Positions 29,332 to 43,886 of a stretch of DNA of 64,000 nt are shown in pieces; position 1 is the stretch's first letter; each line of letters starts with the position of its first letter. This DNA is from Cunninghamella blakesleeana (Eukaryota; Mucoromycota; Mucoromycetes; Mucorales; Cunninghamellaceae): NCBI GenBank assembly GCA_017871115.1, contig JAFCIZ010000001.1, forward strand, positions 5,189,501-5,253,500, given 5' to 3'. A model generated the notes under the pieces. The model was given only the letters and a program-made list of their open reading frames with translations, was not told the DNA's origin and did no database searches. Made by a program: the position numbers and the translations under genes.

Positions 29332-32300
29332 ATGGGCTCTATATCGCCAGATAGTTCAAACGTATATTCGCCAGTTTCTGCTCCAGAAAAGAACGTTGTT
29401 TATGATAATGCTGCTGTTGGTCATCAATTAAACGTTGATCGCCAAGATATGCTTGCACCAGGTAATTTAGCTCAGATTACTTTTTCATTCTATTTAATAT
29501 CTATAATTTATTTTAATCTTTTTCTTTTTCTTTTATTTATTTCCTTTTATTTCCTTTTATTTTTCATAAATAGATATTTCAAGAGTACTTATTATTTATA
29601 CTGGTGGTACTATTGGTATGAAGCATACAGTTGAACATGGTTACATTCCGGTAAGAAGCGGGATAAAAAGTTTTTTTTTTTTGACATTAAAAAAGGCTGA
29701 AAAAAAGGTATCGTGAGAACTTAATATACTAACAAGGAAATTTTTTTTTGATTTGATTGATTATTTTTTTATCACCATATATATAAATATAAATACATAC
29801 ATACATACATACATATATATACTAGTTTCCCAATTATCTTGCTAAATCATTGTCTCGTGTACAGAGATTCCATGATCCTAGAAAACCACAGGGTTATAAT
29901 ACCATGTCAAGGTCAAATTCAACGGATAGTTTGGATAGCCTTATTACTTCTGATTCTCAAAAAAATAATACCTCAATAAATAACGGTAACAACAACAACA
30001 ACAACAATCATAACAAAAAGGAGATTCCATTTGGACAAGTGACAAATACTGTTCGCTCTATATCACGTGACAAAGAAACACTCAAAGAGGAATTGGTTAT
30101 TCAACAATTACCTAGTTTAATCACTCCTATTAGTTTGTATGGAAAGCGTATTAGGTAAAAAATAAAAAATAAAAACATTAACATCGTTACCGTCATCATT
30201 ATAATTATAGTTACTATGATGATATATATATATATATATATATATATTAATGTTATTATTTATAATTTTATAAATTTACAGATATTCTATTCTTGAATAT
30301 GAACCTTTATTAGATTCCTGTAATATGACTATGGATGGTAATATAAACAGATATATGATCCAGAAGTATTACTGTTATCATTATTATTGTAGTATTAATA
30401 TTATTATCTCTTTTTTTTTTTTTAAAAAAATAATAAATAAATAGATTGGGTACGTATCGCTAAGGATATAGAAGTGAATTACGAATATTATGATGCTTTT
30501 ATTGTACTCCATGGAACGGATACAATGGCTTATACTGCAAGTGCTCTTAGTTTTATGCTTGAAGAACTTGGGTAACTTTCTATATATATATATATAATTA
30601 AATAATTTAATTCAACTCTTATTTATTTATTATTATATTTTATTTATCTTTTTTTTTTAATAGAAAAACCGTCATTATTACTGGGTCTCAGGTACCCCTT
30701 TCAGAAGTAAGAAATGATGCTGTAGAAAATCTTTTGGGTGCTTTAACAATTGCTGGTCATTTTGTCATCCCGGAAGTTAGTTTATATTTTGGAAAAAAAT
30801 TATACCGTGGAAATAGAACAAGTAAAATTAGTGCTGTAGATTTTGAAGCTTTTGATTCTCCTAATTTACCATCTTTAGTAGATGTCGGTATTAATATTGG
30901 TAAAGTGTATATACAGTGAGAGGAAAAAAAAAAAAAAAAAAGATATATCGGTTATATATTTTTTATTTATTTATATTTTTTATTTGTTTTTAATTAATAT
31001 AATTAATATTATCGTTAGATGTAAGATGGCCACTTGTTCTTAGACCTACACAAATCAGTAAATTCTCCGCTAGTACAGAATTAAATCCAAACGTAGCCAC
31101 TTTACGATTATTTCCTGGGATTAATGAAACAACAGTGCGTATGATGTTGGCAGCACCTACACAAGGTGTCGTATTAGAAACATATGGGGCTGGAAATGCA
31201 CCTGGTAGAGCGGATCTTTTAAATGCATTAAAGGAAGCAAGTGAACGTGGTGTAGTAATTGTAAACTGTACTCAATGTAGAAAAGGATTAGTGACGGATG
31301 TTTATGCAACTGGGAAACAATTAGCAAGAGTTGGCGTAGTAGCAGGGGCTGATATGACACCTGAATGTGCATTAACAAAATTGTCATATCTTTTGGGCCG
31401 TATACCTAATAATCCTGATCGTGTTCGACAATTAATGACTAATAATCTTAGAGGGGAATTAACCGTACGTACATTACAACCTAAATTCAGTGCTTCTACC
31501 AATAGAACACATGCTTTAGTAGAAATTTTAATGGCTTGGATAGCAAAAGGAAAATGGGCTGCTCAGCAAACATCTCTTTCAGCACCACCACCATCACAGC
31601 CATTACCACCACCTTCCTCCTCTTCTCTATCATCATCAACAGCCTCCTTATCAACCTCGACATCTTCATTACCCGATTTAACCATCTCTCATCAGGATCA
31701 AGAAGCAGCAGAACGATCCCTTGCACCAGTTTTATTATGTTCAGCAGCAGCAACGAATGATATGGAAGGATTAACATTATTATGTGAAAGTATGGGCGAA
31801 CAATTAAACATGAATTGTACAGATTATGATGGAAGAGTACCTTTACATGTTGCTAGTCGTGAAGGTCATGTAGAAATTGTTGAATTTTTATTAAAACATG
31901 GAGCAGCAGTTCATGTTCGTGATAAATCTGGTCATACCCCTTTATATGAAGCCTTATCTAAAAAAAGAGCTGAGGTAGTACGTATGCTTCGTTGTGCTGG
32001 GGCTCATTTAGCTGAATCGGAATGGAATGATTTTGGTTATCTTTGGTTTAAAGCAATTCATACAAGCGATATTAAATTTATTAAATTGGCTTTAGAATGT
32101 GGATGGCGCGTTAATTGGGCAGAACCTGTCGAAGAAAGAAGAGCAATTGATATTGCCGTATTACAAGGAAAATTACCTGTAGTTAAGGTCTTATTGGGTG
32201 CTTCTGATTTAGACCTTACATTGACAGATCGTTGGGGTTCTTCTTTGATAATGAAATTAGCATCTTTGAAACAATCTTTACTCACTTCTCCTATGCAATC

Positions 32301-32406
32301 TTTAACTATGAGTTCTCAGGACAGTTCTTGTTCTACATCAAGGTCTAGATTATCATTAGAAAATGTATTAGAAATAGAAAAATTAATTTTAAATAGACTG
32401 AACTAA
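29332..32406 (+). CDS. L-asparaginase with C-terminal ankyrin repeats (60-kDa lysophospholipase-like)
   Basis: Converts L-asparagine to aspartate and ammonia. Seven exons are inferred: 29332-29461, 29574-29650, 29826-30154, 30282-30337, 30445-30571, 30664-30899, 31019-32406; 780 aa. The catalytic motif [10 protein letters not shown] (first Thr) and the second motif [12 protein letters not shown] are both intact. [20 protein letters not shown] and [11 protein letters not shown] are also characteristic of the cytoplasmic (type I) family. A Ser/Asn-rich insert (about 90-125) precedes the second motif, and a Pro/Ser-rich linker follows the enzyme domain. Ankyrin repeats come next ([40 protein letters not shown]). 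This architecture matches animal ASPG, also called 60-kDa lysophospholipase. No signal peptide, so probably cytosolic. Confidence 0.92.
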
Positions 32407-32815
32407 AAGTTAAGTAAACAAAACAAAAAAAAAAAAATATACACATAATAGAAGAAATTAAAATAAAATAAAATTACTATTATTATTATTATTATTTATT
32501 TATGGGGATCTATTTAAAAAAAATAGAAAAAAGAGAAAAAATAAAAAACATATAGAAAAAGAGGAAATAAGGAAAAAAGTAACCAGATCACAAACTCGAT
32601 AATAAAAAAAAAAATCCGATCAAACTGTCATTTATGTTTCGATCTTACAGTCTATTACTAAATTAAGCTATGATTCAATTTTATTTCCGTAAATACATCT
32701 TTTATTTTATTTTATAAAAGCATTTTTTTTATACATCTTTTTTTTTTTTTTTCATCTCTTTCTTTTACTTTTTTTATTTTTTATTTTTATTGTTATTTTT
32801 ATATAGATTAGAATA
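32407..32815. other. Intergenic spacer
   Basis: No gene seen. It holds ATT repeats and a T-rich tract before the ATG at 32816, likely terminator and promoter sequence. Confidence 0.5.
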
Positions 32816-33829
32816 ATGGTATCTAAAAAAAGAATTTTATTTATCACTTTATCATTAGCAATATTAAGTATACATAATGTATCAGCACGCCCATTAGAAA
32901 GTGAAAGTTCATCACTATCAAGTAGTGAAACAGCAGATAGTTCATCCTCATCTTTATCGAGCAGTGATACAACGGAAGATTCATCATCATCATCGACAAG
33001 TGATAGTATGACAGCTGATTCTTCTACCATGGATGCCGAAAGTCTTGGAGATTCCATTGATGCCAATGCTTTAAGTCATAATCCTGATAGTAAGATTGGT
33101 GGTATACGAGTTGGTATGAATCAAGCTTTAGTTCCAGATTCAGCCTCTGATCATCCCCTAGTTCTATCACATGAAGAAGATCAACCATTATGTGATCCAA
33201 GTGTCCATTTAGAACCTGCTCAAGCTTTAACAGTAATGAATGGGTATGAATCCATCTTGATCTCCAATCAAATCAAAGAACCTCGTAAACTTATCATTGA
33301 TCGTGTAAATCATGGTCTTGTCATGTCAAGCAAAAATGCAGTTTATTCTTTACGTATGGATAAATGTGGAAATGTAGATGCTGTCAAGATTTTAGACTTA
33401 TTAGATAACAATACCTTATTTGAAAAAGACGAAAAGTTAGCTCATGGCTTGGCTTTGGATAAAAATTATATTTATATTGCCACCACTAATAATATTTATC
33501 AATTCCCTTATTCTGACGGTCAGCATTCTCCTTTAGAAAATGGTCGTAAAGTTGTTACTAATATTAATCCTGGGAATACAGACGCCATGCCAGATGTTGC
33601 TATTGATCCCTTTGGTCATGCTTTTATTCCTCGTTCTGGAATTCTCAATTTAGAACCTGAAAGCATTAGTAAAATGGATCAATCCAATGCTATCATCAAA
33701 AAGTTTAATTTCCGTAATATTCCTGAAAATGGTTTTGAATATGAAAAAGATGGTTTAGTAAGTTTTCTATAAAAAATAATAATAGTTAAGGATATTTATA
33801 AATAAATAAACAAATTAAATAATAAATAA

Positions 33830-33861
<32 letters not shown>

Positions 33862-34087
33862 AAAGATGGTAACAATAATAATATTTATTATTTATTAATA
33901 TTTGTTTAGGTGTTTGCATATGGTACTAATTCTCATGGCTCAATGGCTTTTGATGCGCAAGCTCGTTTATGGGGTATTGATCTTCCTTTCGATACTATTC
34001 AACGTTCTGATATGGGCGGAGGTAAATGATAGTAATAATAAGTAAATAAATAAATAAATAAATAGATAAAAATAAATAAATTTTAAC

Positions 34088-34121
<34 letters not shown>

Positions 34122-34949
34122 CGTATAAAATTTTAATATAGATATTTCTCAACATGGGCCTGCTGAAGAAATTAATCTTTATGGAGCTTCCGCTGGACAT
34201 TATGGATTCCCTTATTGTTTTACCGAATATGATTTATCATCTTATACTGCTCAATCTGGTGGATTAGGTGCTCAATGGGTAAAGTATAATGATAAAATAA
34301 AAAATAAAGAAATGTATAAATATTTATTTTATTTTTTTCATTTAAATAGGCCCATCCATCTTATTCCAATGGCACAGTGGATATGGACGAATTTTGTAGA
34401 CAGCATGAAAATAATCAACAACCTGCAATTCCCTTATCACCAGGATTAAAGGCTGCTGGGCTTTATTTCTATATGGGTACAGGATGTTCTGTAGGTAATG
34501 CACAAACATTGGGTACATCTGTTGGGTTACCATGTAACTGGACAGATACACCTATTGTAGCTTATCGTGGTAATACTGGACGATCTGAAGGTCATAGTGT
34601 AGTTCATCTTCCCTTTGATGATCTTGGTCATAAACCTCGTTGGGATAAACCTGCCGAAGTTATCTTACAACAAGAAAAACCTTGTCAATCAGAAGGTTGT
34701 TTTACTCCCGTTGGTATAGCTGTAGATGGTTATGGTCGCATCCTCGTTGGTAGTGAAGAAACTAATGAAATTTATATGGTACGTCGTATTTTCAGTAATA
34801 CAGCTGCTCAAGCTTTAACAGATATTGCTAATAAAAAAGAAGCTATTAAAGAAGCTGCTATGGAAGCTGCCGAAGAAGAAGCTAGTGGTGGTAGTGACGA
34901 AGCTAGTACTGAAACTGAAGCTGATAGTAGTAGTGATGCTGATTTTTAA
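32816..34949 (+). CDS. Secreted beta-propeller-like protein (glucose/sorbosone dehydrogenase or NHL-like)
   Basis: Four exons are inferred (32816-32757 region begins at the ATG: 32816-33757, 33910-34021, 34142-34278, 34350-34949); 596 aa. A signal peptide (FITLSLAILSIHNVSA) is followed by a Ser/Asp/Glu-rich mucin-like stretch (about 27-80). The body has repeated propeller-strand motifs: HGLALDKNYIYIATTNNIYQ, DVAIDPFGHAFIPR, VFAYGTNSHGSMAFDAQARL, GIAVDGYGRILVGSEETNEI. Order and style resemble soluble sugar-dehydrogenase propellers, which may bind PQQ, but I cannot identify cofactor residues, so enzymatic activity is not claimed. Conserved Cys (YCFTEYD, CSVGNAQ, CNWTDTP, CQSEGC) suggest disulfides. 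It ends in an Ala/Glu/Ser-rich helix with an acidic tail. Extracellular or cell wall. Confidence 0.7.
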
Positions 34950-35555
34950 GTTGAGCAGTAGTGGTACATAGTAGTAATTATTATTTTTTTCTTTTTTTAA
35001 AAATATATATAACCATTTATTTTTTATTTTCTATTCCTTTTTTTTTTTTTTATATATACATACACATATACATATATATATATATAACTATATCTTGAAA
35101 TATCCATTAATTGTATTCACTACGAATATATTATAATAAAAAACAAATATAATTTTAATTAGATGTCAAAAAAAAAAAGAATGATATTATTATTATTACT
35201 ATTATTTGAATCGTTTACGATTATTTTTTTTAAAAAAACATTTTTGTATATAAAATTAAAAAATGATTAAAATTATATATATATATATATATGTTTGAAA
35301 TATATGGGGAAAGTAAACTTAAAAAATAATAATACGTATACCCTTTATATTTGGAACCTATGAAAATAATAGTTTACTAAATTTAATGCATCTACCAATA
35401 AAAAAAAAAGTAGATAAAAAGATCTGGGTACCAATACCCATTTATTTTTTATCACATGACCCCCTTTTTAGCATAAAAAAAATAAAAATGAGATAATTTT
35501 TTTTGACGCACTTTGACTCCTTTTTTGTTTTTCTTTTACTTTTTTCTTAATAAAT
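34950..35555. other. Intergenic spacer
   Basis: No gene seen. It contains TA and T runs and a T8A7 tract near 35227. The promoter of the fasciclin gene is probably in the last 150 bp. Confidence 0.5.
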
Positions 35556-38333
35556 ATGAAATATTATAAACTGCATTTATTTTTAATATATTTAATATTT
35601 ATACAGCTCATTGTTGGTGATAAAACTATTATTGATGTATTATCTGAAGATAGCCGGTTTGAAGCACTTGTTAGTCATTTACAAAAACAAGATTTAGTTT
35701 CTTTTATTAACAATTTGACAACTACCACTTTATTTGCTCCTGTGAATAAAGCTTTTGATACATTTGTAGAAAAAAATGGTGATAAACCCATAACTAAGGA
35801 TTTTTTACTATATCATTTTACAACAAAAGGAATGTTAACTCAAGATTTATATCATGGTCAACTATTAACCACAATAAAAATAAATGAAAAAAGTGATCAG
35901 CTTTTAAAAATAACGACTGAGGAAGAAAAGAAAAATAAAAAACTATTTGTTAATCAAGCTCAAATCATTACTCAAGATATTAAAGTTAACGATAGTATAT
36001 ATATTCAAGCTATTGATCAGGTATTAACTATTCCTATTTCTTTAGGTAAGTAAAATGTGTACACAAAATAATAATAATAATAATTTATAAAAATAAAAAA
36101 ATGATTAATTGCATATATATATGTGCTCTATTAATAGATAATACGTTACAACAATATCATCCTTATTATGAGTATTTAAAATTATCAGAACTTGATAAAG
36201 TTATAAAACAAGATCAATCATTTACAGTATTTGTTTCAAAAAGCGATCCTTTGGAAAAACTAAACACAATAGAAAAAAATTACTTGGTTTCTAAATATGG
36301 ATTAAAAGATTTAAAACTTTACTTTAATTATTTCATTCTTGCTGGGTCTAATTATGCTATTAATTTTCCTAAAGGAAAATCTACTTGTAAGAATATTATA
36401 TAATTTATCGTATATATATATATATATATTTCTAACGTTTTGTTACTTTTATCTATTTTTATTCTTATGTTTTTTATTCAATAGATCAAACATTAAATGG
36501 TAATTCAATTGATGTATTTGTAAACGATGATGCCACTATAACAATAAATGATATTCCTATTGTTGAACAAGATATATTGACTGCAAATGGTAATATATAC
36601 ATATATATAGAAAATAATATAAAAAAATCTTGGTAAAGTTGAAACCATAAAAGGAAATTGACTCTTGGCAATCACTTTTTTTTTTTTCTTTCCTTTTTTT
36701 AAATATAATAGGTGTAGTGCATGAATTAAAAGAAGTACCATTGCCTAATAACTTAGTATTTGATACACGGAAATATCTCTATGGTCTCAATGCTACGAAA
36801 TATGCATCGTTATTTGATAGATATGGTCTTGCTCCTTATTTAGATAAAGACTCCAAGGATTATACTTTTATTGTCCCCCAAAATGATGTCATAGATGAAA
36901 AAAATACAATTCCAAGTCATAAAGAACAAAATTGGTTAAGGTATCATTTTTTAAAAGGCAGATGGACTTCTGATATTTTAAGAGATGGTTTGATGTTGGA
37001 ATCTCAATTTTTATCTTCTAAAATGGGTGATGTTTTGCAAAGAATTCCTGTTTATGTTGAAAACGAAGAAATTTTAAATTCGAAACCTGGTAAATCTATT
37101 CAATTTGATCGTGCAAGAGTCATTGGTGATCATGGTACATACCATATATATAACAAAAAAAAATCATGTTTTTTTTTTTTAAAGATTATTTTTTAATATG
37201 CATAATTTATTATTGTTATTATTATTATTAATTTAGTAAAAGTATCTGGTAATATTATTTATTTGGTATCCAATACATTGACTCTACCTAGTGATATGTT
37301 ATCAAGATTGGCTGTAGATCTAAATTTGTCCACTTTTATTGCAACATTATATGTTTCCAAATTAACAGATGAATTTTTAAAAGCAAAAGGCATTACTTTA
37401 TTTGTACCTACCAATGAAGCATTTGACCAATTAGGATTAATAGCAAAATATCTAATGCACCCATCAGGCAAACAACATTTAAAAACTATCCTTCGTTATC
37501 ACGTAGCCGATCAATTATTGTATTATGATGATATGCTCTCTCAAACACACGAAGTCAATACTCTTGCTAATACCAACTTACTAATTCGTGGCACTAAAGA
37601 TCATCAACATGTTGTAGTAGGAAAACCAAATGGATTGGATGCTGAAGCCGGCGTAATCATAGATAAAGAAACGTCTTCCACAAGTAAAAATATAGTGATT
37701 GAAAATGGCGTAGTGCATAAATTAAATGAAATCCAAATCCCTGATCAAGTTGAAATCAATAATTATGATATTCTCGTCGGTATTGGTGCTACTACCATGT
37801 TAAAAGTCTTTGAGTTAGCCAACATGACCGAAGTATTGAATAAAAGTGATTGTGTTGTTCTGGCACCAACAGAAAAAGCTTTCGCAAAAGTGGATTTGGA
37901 AAACCTGTATACTAACCCTTATCAATTAGAACGAATAGCTAAATTCCATTTATTAAAAACAACTTGGCAGCAAGATATTTCAACATGGCAAGCTAATTTT
38001 GAAACCTATTTATCAAAAGATGACAAGCTCATCATTAAAAAGGAAGTAAAAGATAAAGATGATTTAATCCTTTCCCTAAAGGATAATGAAGGATTTACTT
38101 CCAAAATCACAGGTCTTGGCAAATCAACTATACTGGGTGCTGATGGTGGGGTCATGGAAATTGATACCGTTTTAATACCTATCCGTAGAGGTGTATTTGG
38201 TTTACCTTTTGTATGGTCGATTGTTGTGCTGGTTATCATTATTTCGATCGTATCTTCTATTTTAAGTGTTTGTGGATTTTTATCTTATAAAATTTATAAT
38301 AGAAGACGCCTTGGTTATCGTCCTGTCTCATAA
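35556..38333 (+). CDS. Fasciclin (FAS1) multi-domain membrane protein
   Basis: Five exons are inferred: 35556-36045, 36138-36386, 36485-36589, 36712-37134, 37237-38333; 787 aa. A signal peptide ends near LIVGDK. About five FAS1 modules follow. Module 1 shows TLFAPVNKAFDTFVEK and LLYHFTTKG. Module 2 is degenerate (FTVFVSKSDPLEKL). Module 3 has FIVPQNDVIDEKN and WLRYHFLKGRW. Module 4 is canonical (LFVPTNEAFDQLG, ILRYHVADQLL, IENGVVHKLNEI). Module 5 has VVLAPTEKAFAKVD and KFHLLKTTW. One transmembrane helix near the C-terminus (FVWSIVVLVIIISIVSSILS) leaves a short basic cytosolic tail (KIYNRRRLGYRPVS). FAS1 modules mediate adhesion; the likely location is the plasma or vacuolar membrane. Confidence 0.9.
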
Positions 38334-39740
38334 TTCATTCATCATCATCATTGTTATTTTTAATATTACATTTATTTATTTTTTAAAAAAATGAATATCA
38401 CGATTCCATTACAATTTTAACTCTCATTATATATCACACTAAAAACAACCACATAAATTTAAAATAAATAGTTTATTGAAATAAAATAAAAAAAATAATG
38501 AGTAGAGAGTGGATATGGGGAGTTAAAAAATAAAATAGAATTGTTCAGCTAAATAAAAAATGATAATAGGGTGCAAAAAAAAAAAATAAAAAAATTGGGT
38601 AGCGTTGTTTAATTTTTTTCTCCTTCTCTTTTGCTTACATTATTTTTACAAATCAGTTGCATATATTATTTCAATTAATCAAATAGGTATATTGGCACTT
38701 TTATATTTTTTATTGACCAGTAACCATTATAACTTTCACTTCTTCCTTTAAAAATACTAACGTACTTTAATTGTAGTCTTTTTCACAAATAAGGAACTAG
38801 ATTTAAAACCATTACTAATATCAAAAATAACTGTTTGTACCTCTTGATCGTTTATTTATAATAATTAAATGGTAAAAATATTTTACATTCTCCCAATGTA
38901 ACTATTACTTTAGTGAAAAAAAAAGAATACCAACTTGTTGTTTCCCAACTACCATTACCTTTTTCTACTGGTATTAATTAAATATTTTATACCTTATATA
39001 TTCCAGTTATTTAAACATTTTATTTAATAGCATTTTTTTTTATTCTTACAGTTTATGTTTTAGCATTATATTCGAGTTTTCCCCTTTTTATTGCCAGTTA
39101 TATTGGAAAATTAATATATATTTTTGTAGAATAAGGTCAATTAGCAGCAAACATATTTATACGATAAATACGTAGTTATTTTTTATTTTCAACAGTTATT
39201 AGTGAGCTTGATCTGATTTTTTTTTTGATAATATTCAGCGTTCAGATATACTATTTTACGAGTTTTTATACTATTTATAGTAGGAATAAACTTTTACAAG
39301 TATCACTTCTCGCTTATTCGGCCAACAATATTATTACAATCGACATATATTCTACTAAAACTATTGTTTCCATTAAAATAAAGAACCTTTTTAATAATTT
39401 GAATCCGCGCACAAGGAAATAATAAAACAAATGAATAATATTAATACTCTACAATGGATAAAAACTAGATGCTTATACTTTATAACTATGTTCTTTTTCG
39501 ACATATTAATTATTTTACATCTATCTATATATATTGTAGTTATAGACACAAGTAAAGAAACTATTATTATTCCTGGTAATGTTAGATTTATATTATTTGT
39601 TCTGATGTAGAAAATGGAGCCCACCTAAAAAAAAAGAGAAACCAGAAAGATTACCTATTAACAAAAAAAAAAAAGAAAAAAGAAATGTCTCATTAATAGA
39701 TATAAAATTTTAAATAATAATTCTAGTATAATTAAAAAAA

Positions 39741-39776
<36 letters not shown>

Positions 39777-40347
39777 GCTATGACATAAAAAAATTATGAA
39801 GAATGTTGGAAAAACGGATCTACTGGTGCTACTTCATTTAACATTGACATTCAAAAAAAAAAAAAAGCTTCTAAATGTGTAACGTAACACGGATGAGGAT
39901 CTTTTTTTTATATATATAAAATGTATATCACTCCCAAAATCAATATTTTAGACTTTTAATATATTTAAAGCTTATTTTTTTTTATTTTATTTTGCAATAT
40001 TTTAAAATAAATCATCATAAATAATAATAATAATAATAATAATAATTGGTTCATAGATTTTTCGAATAAGTGAAAATAGAATAAAAAGAAAAAAAAGGAA
40101 GTAAAGATTTTTTTTAAAAAAAACAACCGACTCAGTTCATAAAAGGATTAATAATTAATAATAATAAAAGATAAGGTTTAGATATATATATATATATATA
40201 ATGGCATACACATAAAAAAACATAAAAATAAATTGAATAGGACATTTAAAAAAAAAGATAAAAATAAAAGAAAAGGAAGGGTAGGGAAAAGAGAAAAGGA
40301 AAGGGAAGGAAAGGGAAGGAAAAAAAAGAGAAAAAAGAAAAAGTGAT
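38334..40347. other. Long gene-free spacer
   Basis: About 2 kb between convergent genes. No frame with coding character was found. It holds A/T runs and a (TA)n tract near 39742-39773. The A-rich and AG-rich tract 40080-40350 leads into the bZIP 3' end. The less repetitive part (38650-39640) may be decayed sequence, but nothing is recognisable. Confidence 0.5.
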
Positions 40348-41263
40348 TTAAGTGGTTTTTTCGATAAGTAAGGCTTTTAACCATTTCACTTCTTTTTCCA
40401 GTTCGTGAACTCGAATTTGTAATCTATTTGCTTTCTCTGTCATTTCACATGCTGTTTTTTGTAAAGCTTGTTCACGTATTTTCTTTTTCACTCGAAATCT
40501 TGCACTTGCTGCTGTATTTCTACGTCTTTTTTCTAATTTCATACTTTCTATATCCATTTCGTTTTTTTCTTCTTCATTATCTTTATTATTTTGTTTTTGA
40601 CTAGATGATGATTTTGGTTTTCTTTTTGTTTTATTGGTTGCTACTGTCTCTTTGGTTGAAATAGAATCCATAGATGAGGGCTGTAGTTGTAGTTGTTGTG
40701 ATAATAATGTAGAAGAAGAAGATGGAGTGGTTGCAATAGGTGTTGTTGGTAATGATGAATGAGGTGTATGGTTCATATAATAATGAGAATATTCGACTGA
40801 AGGTGATGATGCTAACGTAGTGGATGGTGTAGATAAATTACCTTCTATATGAAATATAAAAAAGATGCATATATATATGTTAGTTTTTTGTTTATACTTT
40901 TATATATATATATATATATATGTATATATAATATAATAATATCTAATTACCATGCTGTTGTTGATAATGGTAATGCTGATGAGAAGATAAAGATAATGTA
41001 AGGTTTGAAGAATGATGTCTATTTAAAGATGATGGTTGATGCTGTTGTTGTTGTTGTTGTTGTTGTTGTTGATTATACTTCTCTTTTAAAATAGTAGGTT
41101 TATCTTGAATAGCTACACCAGGTAAAGTATCAAAAGTGAATTTAGTGTTAGCATAAAATGATAATTCATTTTGAAGGTCTTGATCTGTTAAAATATCAAT
41201 AGGATCCATCATTCGATTCAGAGTATCCACATGTGTTGACCATTCTCTTGATGACCGCTCCAT
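40348..41263 (-). CDS. bZIP transcription factor, CYS3/MetR/Zip1 type
   Basis: Two exons (41263-40951, 40844-40348), 269 aa. The C-terminal bZIP has the basic region KLEKRRRNTAASARFRVKKK, then REQALQKTACEMTEKANRLQ and a leucine zipper (IRVHELEKEVKWLKALLIEK). RRRNTAASARFRVKKK...ReqAL is the hallmark of the Neurospora CYS-3, Aspergillus MetR and S. pombe Zip1 group, which switches on sulfur-assimilation genes. The N-terminal half is a probable activation region: a motif around MMDPIDILTDQDLQNELSFY, then polyQ and Ser/Thr/Pro stretches. In other fungi this factor is degraded through a Met30/SCON-2-type SCF ligase, and such a gene is the next one upstream here. Family call is strong; the sulfur role is inferred. 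Confidence 0.85.
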
Positions 41264-41901
41264 TTTTTTTTAAAGAATGAAAATTCAAACAGATAGATAA
41301 AATATAATACAAGAAACTTTGCTCCAACTAACTAATAATCCTCCTTTTAAAATCGTTCCGTTTGTCTTTTAAACCACTAAATAAATAATAATAATATTAT
41401 GTAAATAATATTGATAAATGATGATATAATCATTGTTTTTTTTTTATAGTTATTTATTTACGCATATATATGTGTTTTGATTCTACTAACCTAAGCTATA
41501 TTTATTTGTTGTATTTAAAAATAGTATAATAAATAAGAAGGGTTATAAATGGGGAGATTCAAAAAGTAAAAAGTAAAAGTAAAAAAAGAAAGAAAGAAAG
41601 AGAGGGAAAGGAAAGAAAAAAGAAGATATTTTTTTTAAAAGATTTGCATTTTTTTTTATTATTTTTCAAGTGATAATTTAGCTTAATTAGGGTAAAAGAA
41701 TTTTTTTTTTTTTAATGGGTATATAATAAGAATCATTAGAATTGGGGATATAGATATATGATTGGAAGATAAAGGTTGTTGCACCATCATAATAGAGTAA
41801 TCACGTAATTTTTTTAAAATAAAAAAACAGCCTTTTTTTTTTTTTTTTTGGTGATGGTAAGTCGAGACAATGTCAGATCGGTAATTGAATCTATTTTTTT
41901 T
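41264..41901. other. Spacer between the bZIP and MET30-like genes
   Basis: No gene seen. It is T-rich near 41690-41730 and 41830. It holds the bZIP promoter and the MET30 terminator; no clear binding site could be assigned. Confidence 0.5.
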
Positions 41902-43854
41902 TTAGTTACCAGTATAATCAAATAAGAAAGCATTACCTTCGCCGCCACAAGAATAAATTATACCCATAGATGAAAGTGTAATAGAATTAATAGCATTGTT
42001 GATATAAAATGTATACAACATATCACCATTATATGACCAAATACGAATCGTACCATCTTTTGAGCCCGTTACAATACGTAAATCATCACAAGCAATACAA
42101 GTAACTTGATCCATATGTCCAAAAAATGTATTAATACATTGGCCAGTATGAATATTCCATAAACGTATTGTATGGTCATTTGAACAGGATAATATAAATG
42201 GTGAATAAATAAGTGTTTTTTGTTGTTGTAAGTGTTGCAGTTGTTGATTATCATTGTTATTGTTGTTTTTTAGTAAATGAATCGATGGTAATAATGGAAC
42301 AGATAGTAATTTCTGAATACTACCATAATGACCTTGAAATTCAGAGATACATTGTTTTTTAGTGATATCCCATAACTGAATAGTGTGGCGGTCGTCTTGG
42401 GTAGTTGATATTAAATAGGGGTGTTGATCTAATAGTTGAACAGATTTGATAGTTGGTTGATGTTGGTGATGACTTGGTGACGACGACGACGACGACAATG
42501 ATGGTGATGACGACGACGATGATAGTGATGGTGGTGATGATAAAATAAAACTTTGACTTCGTTGAAAATCCCAAACGCGTATAGTATGATCGATTGAACC
42601 CGTTACCAAGATATTGCGGTGATTGAAATGTAAAGTAACCACAGGGCCGGAATGCCCTTTTAAAGTACGGATTTTTTTTTGTTGTCGCCAATCCCATATA
42701 CTAATTGTATGATTAGATTCACCGACAATTAGCTTTGTTTCATCAAATTGAAAACATTGTATTTTGGAATCCATGGTCATAATCATAGGTGAAGCTAAAG
42801 TGGATTCAGGAGAAGAAGTAGGACTGTTATGTTCATCATTATAGACGTGAATGGTGTTATCATCGTATCCAATCATAATGGTTTGTAATGCATCGCAACT
42901 TTGTATATAGATTACGCCATTTTTATTTTTACTTAATTCTCTTTGAATATATCGATGTTGCCTCCAATTTTGTTCCAATATCATCCGTTCTTTATAAATG
43001 CCTTTCCAACTACGTTCTTGTTCTTCTTGTTCTTTTTCATTATTTACTTTTGTTGCTGTTGTCTCTAAATTTATTATGTTTTGGTGGTTTTCTATGATTG
43101 AATGATCTTGTTCTTCGTGATGACGATGATCATTAACTGTCATTCTTTTTTTAGGAAAGGAGTGAAAATAATGATTGTTGAATGAATTTCTTTTCTTTTT
43201 GTTTTGATGTTGCTTGAGCGGTACCAACTGTTGTTGCTGGTGATGATCGTCTTTTATTAAGATAGGTTTCGATAATCCCCATCCGCACTTTAAACATTTA
43301 CTTCCAATATGCTGATCACACATTTTATGCCATAGTCGTTCATCATCGGCTATTTTTTTCCATTGACGAGATACCTGAGCAGCTTGACAGAGTGATTGGT
43401 GGTCTAGATAACTAAATATTTGAAAATTCACATGTCTATACGTAGTAATATGATGATATTTAATTATAATATACATATATATTTATATTAATTACTTTTT
43501 GTATTCCACTTGATAACATATGTTTATTTAAATTTTTCCTTTCATTTTCTTTTCTTACGCTGGAAAAAGTAATACAAAATCAATACGTAATAAAGGTTGT
43601 AACGATTCATAAATAAAAGATAGCTGTGGCATACAGCATACTGATAATATTCCTTTTAGTATCAAGTTTCTTTGTTTTTGTGGAGCAGCTGAAAATAGTG
43701 ACCAAACGTGATTGATAGCGTTGCGATCCAAAGTCGATAGTTGATCTATATTCTTTTATTATAATTAAAAATAGAATTAATAAAGGAAAGAAAAGATACA
43801 ACTAAAATAATTCGGGGCCATATATTATTAATATTATTAAGTATTATTGCTTTT

Positions 43855-43886
<32 letters not shown>

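Noticed and set aside
36486..36741. Minus-strand frames inside the fasciclin gene
   Set aside because: They lie across exon/intron borders of a clear plus-strand gene.
43607..43801. 64-aa minus-strand frame as an independent gene
   Set aside because: Another frame of the same DNA is exon 2 of the MET30-like gene, with conserved sequence and good splice sites.
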